This document shows positions 1 through 5,947 of a stretch of 6,940 bases of DNA, piece after piece. The position numbers and the translations under genes are program-made. The stretch is from Candidatus Brocadiaceae bacterium (lineage in GTDB: Bacteria; Planctomycetota; Brocadiia; Brocadiales; Bathyanammoxibiaceae): positions 1-6,940 of the forward strand of contig JASEHG010000105.1 in NCBI GenBank assembly GCA_030018855.1, given 5' to 3'. How positions within the stretch are numbered: position 1 is the first letter of the stretch; every line of letters starts with the position of its first letter. Below the pieces are notes generated by a model. It saw only the letters and a list, made by a program, of their open reading frames with translations. It was not told the DNA's origin and ran no database searches.

Positions 1-1
1 A

Positions 2-34
2 GAACCCACAGAGGAGCTCCTAAGAAAAAAATGA
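2..34 (+). CDS. Possible C-terminal end of a gene cut by the left edge
   Basis: In the frame starting at base 2 the sequence reads EPTEELLRKK and then a TGA stop at 32-34. A charged, helix-like tail of this sort is a common way for a protein to end, and the TGA overlaps a downstream ATG (31-33) in an ATGA arrangement typical of translationally coupled genes. Only ten codons are visible, so neither family nor reality of the gene can be established. The other two forward frames are also possible: frame 1 is open from the edge to 237 and frame 3 stops at 21-23. Confidence 0.25.
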   Translation, partial: EPTEELLRKK

Positions 35-237
35 TTTTCCAAAACGAGTGGGGCAGAGACGAAAGCATACCCTATACTGGAGCGGGGGCTTGCGGGTGGG
101 AGTGTATCGTAGAGAGGGTGCTGTTTCGGGCTTCGTATACAAACATAAACAGAAGAAACCAGCTTCATAAAGTGGGGTTATATATTAGAGGTTTAGTTGG
201 AGAGAACAGCCGCACAGGCGGGTATGCCTGGAATTAG
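31..237 (+). CDS. Doubtful 68-residue hypothetical ORF
   Basis: The ATG at 31 overlaps the TGA at 32-34 (ATGA), and a GAGGAG purine stretch lies at 11-16. That is 14 bases upstream, longer than the usual 5-10. The frame has no stop between base 1 and 237, so this could equally be the end of a longer gene entering from the left. The product has three Trp and two Cys residues and ends in GGYAWN; it has no membrane segment or signal peptide, and I do not recognise it. Arginine-rich, low-hydrophobicity text in the middle is not convincing coding sequence. It may instead be part of a decayed or frameshifted gene that continues in the next frame after 237 (see findings). Confidence 0.3.
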   Translation: MIFQNEWGRDESIPYTGAGACGWECIVERVLFRASYTNINRRNQLHKVGLYIRGLVGENSRTGGYAWN

Positions 238-343
238 AACAAGCTGTGTTGCGGGGGAAAACGATAACGAGGTCGTAAGCGATGGCGATGTCAACAAGGG
301 CTTTGGTTTGGCAATGATAATTCAATTGGAAGGAGCCCACTTT
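238..343 (+). other. Leader segment upstream of the 144-residue membrane protein gene
   Basis: These 106 bases sit between the end of the doubtful 68-residue ORF and the well-supported start at 344. The stretch is open in the same frame as the gene at 344, with the nearest upstream in-frame stop at 194-196. It reads, in part, GENDNEVVSDGDVNKGFG. No in-frame start in it (TTG 197, ATG 224, ATG 314) has a good ribosome binding site. It is either untranslated leader or the tail of a broken gene. No convincing promoter, tRNA or riboswitch consensus was found. Confidence 0.4.
328..335 (+). promoter_or_regulatory. Ribosome binding site that fixes the start at 344
   Basis: GGAAGGAG lies at 328-335, with its AGGAG core at 331-335 and 8 bases before the ATG at 344. 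This is near-ideal Shine-Dalgarno sequence and spacing. It favours 344 over the upstream in-frame starts at 197, 224 and 314. Confidence 0.75.
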
Positions 344-778
344 ATGAATATGTTTGAAAAAGTTGTCCATCAAAGCACTCCTTTCCTTTTGGCTCACTTT
401 GACGAGCCTCCCGCTTCGTGGCCACAGATAGTCTATTTCTTGAAGAATCAACTTGGAGGCGAAGCAAACTTAAAAGAATTTGTTGAAAAAGTCTTCAAAC
501 AAAGGGAAGTGGGGAAGAATGCAGAAGCAATAGCAATGTTTGATAAGTATTTTCCTGATTGGTCTATAAAGGAAACGTTTCAATTTTTCCTTCTGGGTCT
601 TCCTGTAATTGTACTGGCCAATACAGTAGGTGAAAAATATAGTGAGAATCCAAAAGAATTATTATTAACTGGCTTTATGATAGTTCTTTATGTCTTTTTG
701 CACAAAAGACAAATGGAATCACCAAAGAAAGACAGAGGATGTTATGGACACCACCAAAAACTTGCAGATTGCAATTGA
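344..778 (+). CDS. Small membrane protein, 144 residues, two predicted transmembrane helices
   Basis: The product is a probable inner-membrane protein of unknown function. The first 75 residues form a soluble, helix-rich domain with the aromatic and proline-containing segment DEPPASWPQIV (20-30) and a Lys/Glu-rich helix at about 42-66. Two hydrophobic stretches follow, at about 79-95 and 106-119, separated by a short polar loop (GEKYSENPKE). This forms a hairpin, after which comes a basic tail (KRQMESPKKDRG). There is no cleavable signal peptide. The start is chosen for the Shine-Dalgarno at 328-335. Its last 35 bases overlap the next gene in another frame. The small hairpin topology is compatible with a phage holin or an accessory membrane protein, but no family signature supports either; that is inference only. 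Confidence 0.72.
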   Translation: MNMFEKVVHQSTPFLLAHFDEPPASWPQIVYFLKNQLGGEANLKEFVEKVFKQREVGKNAEAIAMFDKYFPDWSIKETFQFFLLGLPVIVLANTVGEKYSENPKELLLTGFMIVLYVFLHKRQMESPKKDRGCYGHHQKLADCN

Positions 779-893
779 GGAAGCATTAAAAGACTTCAGG
801 ATATGCGATGAAGACGGAGAATGTGTGGAAAAATCTAAAATAATCTCTATGCTAATAGAGACGATAGACATCTGGTACTATCCCAGAGATTGA
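744..893 (+). CDS. Acidic 49-residue hypothetical protein overlapping the membrane protein gene
   Basis: The ATG at 744 follows an AGAGGA Shine-Dalgarno at 734-739 with 4 bases between, so it is preferred to the ATG at 690 in the same frame, which has no such site. The product is helical and acidic, with a central CDEDGEC segment (residues 21-27) holding both of its cysteines, and ends in IDIWYYPRD. The paired Cys and acidic loop could bind metal or form a disulfide; this is speculation, and the segment does not match an EF-hand. It overlaps the upstream gene by 35 bases and is followed 58 bases later by the next start, so the three plus-strand genes look like one transcript. No family recognised. 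Confidence 0.6.
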   Translation: MDTTKNLQIAIEEALKDFRICDEDGECVEKSKIISMLIETIDIWYYPRD

Positions 894-935
894 AAATTTG
901 ATTGGGCAGAGAATATCCGATTTTGCGACAGAACA

Positions 936-941
936 AAGGAG
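936..941 (+). promoter_or_regulatory. Ribosome binding site for the NPFG-repeat protein
   Basis: AAGGAG at 936-941 is 10 bases before the ATG at 952. It decides against the in-frame TTG at 898, which would place 18 non-signal-like residues ahead of the export signal. Confidence 0.7.
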
Positions 942-951
942 AAGACTTCTA

Positions 952-1443
952 ATGAGAAAAAATATTTTGGTTCTGATTTTGATTTTGCTAATTGGTTGTG
1001 GTGATTTATATGCCCAGTTTTCAAACACGCCTTGGATGGGCAGTCCTAGAGTAGAGCAACCCAACCAGAAGTACCTGGGGAATCTGAGTGCCAACCCATT
1101 TGTTCCTAATTCTACCAACAATATGTTTGGAAAGGGAAGTCCTTTTAATCCAGATAGCATCAATAATCCCTTTGGCAGATACGGAAGTCCGTTCAGCAAC
1201 ACCTCTGCGAACAATCCGTTTGCAACCGAAGCCCCCAAACTGTACGACCAGCAAGGGAATTATAGAGGCAAGTTGAGCACTAATCCACTTGACCTAGAAT
1301 CAATTTCAAACCCCATGGGGCGGTTTGGAAATCCTTTTTCCTCTGATAGTATAAATAATCCTTTTGGGGCCGGCAATCAATTCCGCTTTGACAGTCCCAA
1401 AAACCCTTTTGGGCCTGGATGGTCAATATTCGGAGAAAAATAG
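952..1443 (+). CDS. Exported Asn-Pro-Phe-Gly repeat protein, probable lipoprotein, 163 residues
   Basis: The N-terminus is a classic export signal: MRKN, a Leu/Ile-rich core at residues 5-14, then LIGC (13-16), which fits the lipobox for lipid attachment at Cys16. An alternative signal peptidase I site is LYA/Q at 21-22. The mature part is low-complexity and repetitive, built from roughly 16-residue units of the type SPF-x-x-DS-x-NNPFG. It falls into two homologous halves, residues 41-90 and 104-153, joined by ATEAPKLYDQQGN. Apart from the lipobox Cys it has no cysteine, and it shows no recognisable catalytic motif. From memory, similar proteins with NPYG/NPFG units and a LYD..GNY.G.L segment occur widely in bacteria as proteins of unknown function; this was not searched. 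The ATG at 952 is chosen for its binding site and because the signal peptide begins there. The stop lies 4 bases from the end of the opposing giant gene. It may be a host-envelope modifier carried by a phage or a chromosomal gene beside a prophage. Confidence 0.85.
   Translation: MRKNILVLILILLIGCGDLYAQFSNTPWMGSPRVEQPNQKYLGNLSANPFVPNSTNNMFGKGSPFNPDSINNPFGRYGSPFSNTSANNPFATEAPKLYDQQGNYRGKLSTNPLDLESISNPMGRFGNPFSSDSINNPFGAGNQFRFDSPKNPFGPGWSIFGEK
1072..1221 (+). repeat. First copy of internal duplication in the NPFG protein
   Basis: This codes for residues 41-90 (YLGNLSANPF through SANNPF). It aligns with residues 104-153 across about 50 positions with one single-residue gap in each copy. Shared landmarks are Y-x-G-x-LS-x-NP, the identical DSINNPFG block, and a terminal NPF. 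Synonymous positions differ between copies (for example AGCATCAATAATCCC against AGTATAAATAATCCT), so the duplication is old or constrained at protein level. Confidence 0.75.
1261..1410 (+). repeat. Second copy of internal duplication in the NPFG protein
   Basis: This codes for residues 104-153 (YRGKLSTNPL through SPKNPF), the partner of the copy at 1072-1221. Each copy itself contains about three shorter units ending in NP[FM] or a variant. The final unit runs on into GPGWSIFGEK at the C-terminus. Confidence 0.75.
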
Positions 1444-1447
1444 AGTA

Positions 1448-4400
1448 TTATTCTTCTACTCGTTGTTCTACCTGTCGCAACTTCGCCTTTTGACCTCTTA
1501 CCCTCCGCATCGTAGAGAAGTATTCCTCCAGTTCTTCGTCAGTGGTAAAAATATTTAACCCTACTGCCTGTCTCAGAGCCGCCAGTTCAGGTGGGTTGGG
1601 GAGTCCTCTCTTAGTGATACTACTGTAAATACTATCCACAACCCCCAATGCTCTGAACCAACTCCGCAATATGTGCAACTCCCCCTTGCCTATCTTTTCG
1701 TCTATACCTGCCGTTTCCAATGCCCTGTTTATACTGTCCTGTACGATAGAGTCGGGGTGTAAATCTGTGAATCCAGCCTCTAAGACATCAGGGTCTTCCA
1801 GTTTCCTCCCCGTGAAGTGGTTGTAATTTACTAAATACTCGTAGACACTTGTAAAAGGGCCACCGATACCCGCAGAAAGTACCAGTTTACTTGGGCGGAA
1901 CAACATCTCCAGGTCGGCTCTTGGGTCAAGATTCACTAGCGATAGAAACCTGCTAAATCCGTCGGGGTCAGTGGCAATCTTTATGCTTACCATATCCCGG
2001 ATGAAGTTAGGTATATGTTCTGGCCGTTCTTCTCCTTCAAAGGATACCCTTAGCTTTTCAAGTCCAGTCAGCTTTTTGGGGTTTGTTACTGCTTTTTCCA
2101 CCTGAGCGGGTAAGTTAAAACGTGTCCATCTCCAAAAGGGAACCACCCTCATAACTATATCACGTTCTATAGAACTGAGTGCCATTATATCGTCGTAGGG
2201 GAACTGAAAGGTGCGGACTCTGGCGGCCGCATTATTTATGGCTTCATCAAGGTTGTTCGCTACCACCTTCGGGTTCTTCAACGCTCCTATAAAATGAGCT
2301 AACCTTGTTGAATTGTCAACCGATTGTGCTACTTGAGCTCCAGCCCTAATAAGAGGCCCATGCCTTGACAACGGGTTAATGGACTTGCGGGCTAGCCTGC
2401 CAACCCCCGCTTCCACAACAAACCAGGCGTTGTCTAATACGCCCTTCTTAAGACCTTCGTCAATTATCCGATGATAGTTTACTATTTCTGCACCATTGCC
2501 TACTTTAACTGGAATTTCGCCCCCCAGAAACGAAGGCACTTTCGCTTTTAGTGTACTGAGTATCTGTATAGCTGTGGCCTGTGGAAAGTTCTCCCAGCCA
2601 ATGTCATCACTCCTGGCCAATAAGACCTGACTCACATAATTGCGGGAGAAGTAGGCGGGGAATAATACCAATGTAAAAGATTTCCACCAGCCTAACATAC
2701 CATCGTAAGTTCGCCCCAGCTTCCCCAGTTCTTTGGGGTTAAGCACACGGCTCTGAAACTTACCGACGGCTTCAGCTATCTCTGGCCTGAATCTATACCC
2801 TTTGAATAGTTCTACCCCCGGTACTTCCACCAATTCCTTACCTCTAGGGGACAATTTTGCCAGACGTTCAGGAATCCCGAACCTTTCTCTTACCTGTTTT
2901 GCCCACTCTGCCTGGGCATGATACTTCCCCACCATCTTTGCCTCGTGAGTAAAAATATTGGCTGGGTCGGTCTCAAAGAAACTTGCCTTTGTCTCAAGGG
3001 GTATATGGCCCGTGGCCGCAGTACCTCCTGTCCGCACTATCTCATTAACATCCTCAGCAGATAACAGTCCATCCTTAGACATGAATTTCCTATGCCAGAT
3101 TACGGGGTCTTTATACAGCCTGCGGGCAAAAGGCCCTGCCTTCCTTAGATGCTTGGCCACTTCCGCCGCCGCCTCATCTGTAAGAATATGGGCCAGGTAG
3201 TTAAACTCTTTTGTGTGGTCTATGGCATTGTTGAGTTCTTTGAGGGTCATCTTCCCCACGTCAGGGACATCTATTGTCTTTTGTCCCACAAGACGCTCCT
3301 GGAGTCGTACCAGTGTTTGTAAGGACTTCTCTGTGGCACTTTCAAAGCCTGATTTTACGCCTTCCGTCGCTTTCTTTGTCGCAAAGGATAAAGTCCTTTG
3401 TCCTCTTTGCACGGCTGTTATGGCAGGTGGAGTAAATCCTGCCGCTTTGTAGGCATTACGAAGCCCCATCATTAGCTCGTTCTGCATGGTCAAATCCAGG
3501 CCCTTAATGTTTTCTACCCTGCCCAACATCTTGTCCAGTTTGTTTAAGAGACTGGTACGAAGTATAGTAGCCTTCCCCGCCTGGGGTAAAAATGCATTGG
3601 GCTTTGTGGCCTCCGCTAATTCCTGGAAACTACCGAAAAATTTGGGTTGTTTCTCCAGCCCCCTTAACGTAGTGGAAAGACCACCCTTTAATGGCGGTGG
3701 CGGTGGTGGCCCAAAAATAACAGGGGTGTCCAGTCTTTTGCGTATCTGTTGACCCAATATTAACATCTCTGTCTCTAGTGAAGCCCCCTCTTTGGCAAGT
3801 CTCTTGCTGGCTATCAATCCAGCTTGCCCTAATTTTGATAACTCCTTAAGCTCTGATTGTAATGCCCCACGCTGGAAGGCCAGTGTAGAAAACAAATCAT
3901 CCAAGGTTGCCGTGTTCTTTGTTATCTTATCAGCCAGTCTATCCAAGGTTTTTATCTCCGCCCTCATCATCCCATACCGAGTCGTAGTTACCAGATTGTA
4001 TTTAATTCGGGCCTTATCCAACATGGTCTCTATTTGTCTAGTTAGCTTACCCTTTTGAGCAACAAAGAAACCTCCCAAAGTAACGGGTTCTTTGCCCAGT
4101 TCCTTTTGACCCAGGGCTAATTTTTCTTGTAATGTACGCCCCAGGACATTCAGCTTTTCGGCCACCTCTCTCAAGGCAGGAGGCAGTGCATTGATAGCGT
4201 CAGGCTTTGCCCCACTAAGTTCTACTGCATTGTTTATTTGAGAGCGTTCAGCCTTGCCTATCTTAACCTTATGAGCCTTGGCTGTCGTACTTATGAGGTC
4301 ATCAATATAAGTCCTGACCTCTTGAGCCTGCATTGCCCCTATGCGACTCTGTTCCATGTGCGCACCCTTAATCACATCTAATCCCCTAATTCCCGTGGAC

Positions 4401-5047
4401 TCAGGGCGGAAAATACCGACACCCACATCCTTGGCAAACATGCCTGCCTTGACAGCTTGAGAGGTAACAGCTTTGGGCAATACTGCCCTTGCCCCGGTCG
4501 CCCCTACTCTAGCACCTTTGGCCGCCCAACCCACAATAGGCAAATAGGTAAGCGGGTCTGCAAATACCCATAGTGGCAGACCAATGAGTCCCCTGCCAGT
4601 AAATTCAAATCCAACCCAAGGAACTCGGTGTTTACCCAGTTCTGGTACGCCTGCGGCCTCTAATATCTCCGACGGTGATACTTCACGCTCCAGCAGGAAT
4701 CCAGCCTTGACACTCCTCCCTAATTCTTTTATATCAATGTCGCCGCCCTTGGCCTGTTTGACCATAGTCTCAAGAGTGGCAGTAGTGGCGAAGAAGGGAC
4801 GGGATACCTGGCGAGCTAGATATAACAAGGGGCCGAAGACCTTGCGTGCGGTGGACGGACTCTCCCCCACGGCTTCTAATTGGGAGAGCAGTTCAGATTC
4901 TTCCTGCTTAGCCTTGAGTAGTTGCTTGCCCTGCTTTATAGTCAGGCCAGCCTGCTTGTCAGACCCGTAGGCAAGTTCGGAGAATCTATCCCCTGCTTTG
5001 GCCCGTGATTCCCCACCATAGGCTCTTTGTGCAAAGATGTCTGCCAT
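1448..5047 (-). CDS. Giant phage-type protein, 1199 residues, putative internal virion or ejection protein
   Basis: This is a long, mostly helical and basic protein without signal peptide. Landmarks by residue: an N-terminal charged helical region (1-60); a hydrophobic stretch with WVFADPLTYLP (160-170) continuing to about 190, possibly membrane-active; Lys/Glu-rich coiled-coil-like helices (about 330-440); a hexaproline linker (447-452); a central helical region (500-640); WWKSFTLVLFPAYFSRNYVSQ (787-807, ending in an RN pair); SVDNSTRLAHF (909-919); FPYDDIMALSSIERDI (949-964), then PFWRWTRFNLPAQ (970-982); and YNHFTGRKL (1075-1083). From memory, the series RN / R-x-x-x-F / FPYDD...ER / PF-x-W-T-R-x-N-x-P / N-x-x-F-x-G-R recurs in very large uncharacterised phage proteins, some carrying 'large polyvalent protein associated' helical domains. 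That assignment is unverified. No lysozyme or transglycosylase motif was seen, unlike T7 gp16. It starts 3 bases after the upstream stop and has no clear Shine-Dalgarno, suggesting translational coupling. The next in-frame Met is 93 residues away, so the start is well fixed. Confidence 0.85.
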   Translation of the reverse strand: MADIFAQRAYGGESRAKAGDRFSELAYGSDKQAGLTIKQGKQLLKAKQEESELLSQLEAVGESPSTARKVFGPLLYLARQVSRPFFATTATLETMVKQAKGGDIDIKELGRSVKAGFLLEREVSPSEILEAAGVPELGKHRVPWVGFEFTGRGLIGLPLWVFADPLTYLPIVGWAAKGARVGATGARAVLPKAVTSQAVKAGMFAKDVGVGIFRPESTGIRGLDVIKGAHMEQSRIGAMQAQEVRTYIDDLISTTAKAHKVKIGKAERSQINNAVELSGAKPDAINALPPALREVAEKLNVLGRTLQEKLALGQKELGKEPVTLGGFFVAQKGKLTRQIETMLDKARIKYNLVTTTRYGMMRAEIKTLDRLADKITKNTATLDDLFSTLAFQRGALQSELKELSKLGQAGLIASKRLAKEGASLETEMLILGQQIRKRLDTPVIFGPPPPPPLKGGLSTTLRGLEKQPKFFGSFQELAEATKPNAFLPQAGKATILRTSLLNKLDKMLGRVENIKGLDLTMQNELMMGLRNAYKAAGFTPPAITAVQRGQRTLSFATKKATEGVKSGFESATEKSLQTLVRLQERLVGQKTIDVPDVGKMTLKELNNAIDHTKEFNYLAHILTDEAAAEVAKHLRKAGPFARRLYKDPVIWHRKFMSKDGLLSAEDVNEIVRTGGTAATGHIPLETKASFFETDPANIFTHEAKMVGKYHAQAEWAKQVRERFGIPERLAKLSPRGKELVEVPGVELFKGYRFRPEIAEAVGKFQSRVLNPKELGKLGRTYDGMLGWWKSFTLVLFPAYFSRNYVSQVLLARSDDIGWENFPQATAIQILSTLKAKVPSFLGGEIPVKVGNGAEIVNYHRIIDEGLKKGVLDNAWFVVEAGVGRLARKSINPLSRHGPLIRAGAQVAQSVDNSTRLAHFIGALKNPKVVANNLDEAINNAAARVRTFQFPYDDIMALSSIERDIVMRVVPFWRWTRFNLPAQVEKAVTNPKKLTGLEKLRVSFEGEERPEHIPNFIRDMVSIKIATDPDGFSRFLSLVNLDPRADLEMLFRPSKLVLSAGIGGPFTSVYEYLVNYNHFTGRKLEDPDVLEAGFTDLHPDSIVQDSINRALETAGIDEKIGKGELHILRSWFRALGVVDSIYSSITKRGLPNPPELAALRQAVGLNIFTTDEELEEYFSTMRRVRGQKAKLRQVEQRVEE

Positions 5048-5050
5048 TGA

Positions 5051-5944
5051 TTATCTGCTGGCGGACTCGGCTCTCTTGGCCTTTTTGGCCCTCAGCTCCT
5101 CAGCCAAAGTTATTTTGGGTTTGGGTATTATTGTTACCTTTTTGCCTGCTGACTCTCTGGCACTGAACAAGCTATCAAGCCATTCCGCTACGGCGGGCTT
5201 GTCCACAGGAATATTGTTATTTATCAACATACTTAACATTTCTTCCCTTGGGGTTTTTTCTGCCACAAGTTGACGAACAGTCTCTCTTTCCTGCGGAGTG
5301 AGCCAATCATTAACATTGGTGTCCTTTCCTTCGGCTTCTTTCTTCTCTGCCCCCCTACGATGCTCGTTGGCTCGTATTGTTGCTTCTTTAGTTGCTACTT
5401 TGTTTAGTTCGTCATACTTCTTATCAATCGCCAAGATTTCTTCTGGTTTTATCTTGGAGAGTGAACCTCCTTGCCCTTTTATTAACATGAGTGCTCGTGC
5501 CGCATCCTCTGGAGTCTTAACTTCTCCGATAAGACGCTTCATTAAATCAGCCATATCCGCCTCACTCTGTGCAGAAGTAACATCTCTTGATGCCTGAGTA
5601 GAAGCCTGAGCCTGTTCAGTCGTTGCCTTTTGCAGTTTTAATTGGTTCTCAAATGCTTGCTGTGCTCGTGTTGCCCCTTGGGTACTTCTAATATTCTGTT
5701 GCTGTGCCAAAACATCCTGAAATACTCCTGGGCCATACACGGTCTTTCCAAACCCACCAGCCAACCCTGGGGCAGATTGTGTCCTGGAGGGGTCTATGCC
5801 CATCGCTGCCAGGAATTGCTGTTGTAGCTGTTGGTTTTGTAAATTCCGCTGCATGGCGAAGTTTATGGCTGACTGAAACGGATTAGCCTGTGCCGTCTGC
5901 TGGGCAAAGGCGTTACCGAATGATGTGCCGAATCCTAAAGGCAT
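5051..5944 (-). CDS. Gln-rich helical phage protein, 297 residues, putative virion or scaffold-like component
   Basis: The first 120 residues contain 24 glutamines plus many alanines. They start with a Gly/Phe-rich segment (LGFGTSFGNAFAQQ, 3-16), followed by a Gln-rich helix (about 30-45) and a Gly-rich turn (60-73). Residues 80-205 are strongly helix- and coiled-coil-like (QQAFENQLKLQKATTEQAQ), followed by a more compact region with WLTPQERETVRQLV (214-227). The C-terminus is Lys/Arg/Ala-rich (AEELRAKKAKRAES). There is no signal peptide, no clear transmembrane helix and no enzyme motif. An AGGAGG Shine-Dalgarno at 5954-5959 sits 9 bases before its ATG, and it is followed 3 bases later by the giant gene. 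The order 'small Gln/Ala-rich helical protein, then giant protein' recalls podovirus internal-virion clusters, but this is organisational analogy only. Scaffold or tail-assembly chaperone are alternatives. Confidence 0.85.
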   Translation of the reverse strand: MPLGFGTSFGNAFAQQTAQANPFQSAINFAMQRNLQNQQLQQQFLAAMGIDPSRTQSAPGLAGGFGKTVYGPGVFQDVLAQQQNIRSTQGATRAQQAFENQLKLQKATTEQAQASTQASRDVTSAQSEADMADLMKRLIGEVKTPEDAARALMLIKGQGGSLSKIKPEEILAIDKKYDELNKVATKEATIRANEHRRGAEKKEAEGKDTNVNDWLTPQERETVRQLVAEKTPREEMLSMLINNNIPVDKPAVAEWLDSLFSARESAGKKVTIIPKPKITLAEELRAKKAKRAESASR

Positions 5945-5947
5945 GGG

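Noticed and set aside
84..118. Possible G-quadruplex from four G runs (84-88, 94-96, 98-100, 116-118)
   Set aside because: The last loop is 15 bases, so stability is doubtful and no function is implied.
181..186. TATATT as a -10 promoter element for the plus-strand genes
   Set aside because: No -35-like sequence at 16-18 bases upstream; AT-rich match alone is insufficient.
215..230. CAGGC/GCCTG hairpin as a structured RNA or attenuator
   Set aside because: Only 5 base pairs, no conserved riboswitch or intron domain V sequence around it.
185..451. 88-residue minus-strand open frame antisense to the start of the membrane protein gene
   Set aside because: No ribosome binding site, composition unlike a protein, and it lies opposite a better-supported gene.
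852..1238. 128-residue minus-strand open frame antisense to the NPFG-repeat gene
   Set aside because: Its apparent regularity is the reverse complement of the NPFG repeats; no start signal, and the plus-strand signal peptide is decisive.
1311..1320. Perfect palindrome CCCCATGGGG
   Set aside because: Isolated 10-base palindrome within coding sequence, no repeat or operator context.
1396..1413. Inverted repeat CCCAAAA-loop-TTTTGGG near the end of the NPFG gene, as a terminator
   Set aside because: AT-rich 7-bp stem with no following T-run on either strand; it arises from the codons for Pro-Lys-Asn-Pro-Phe-Gly.
2958..5597. Several plus-strand open frames of 79-128 codons inside the giant gene and the Gln-rich gene
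   Set aside because: Ser/Pro/Ala-rich shadow translations of the minus-strand genes without ribosome binding sites.
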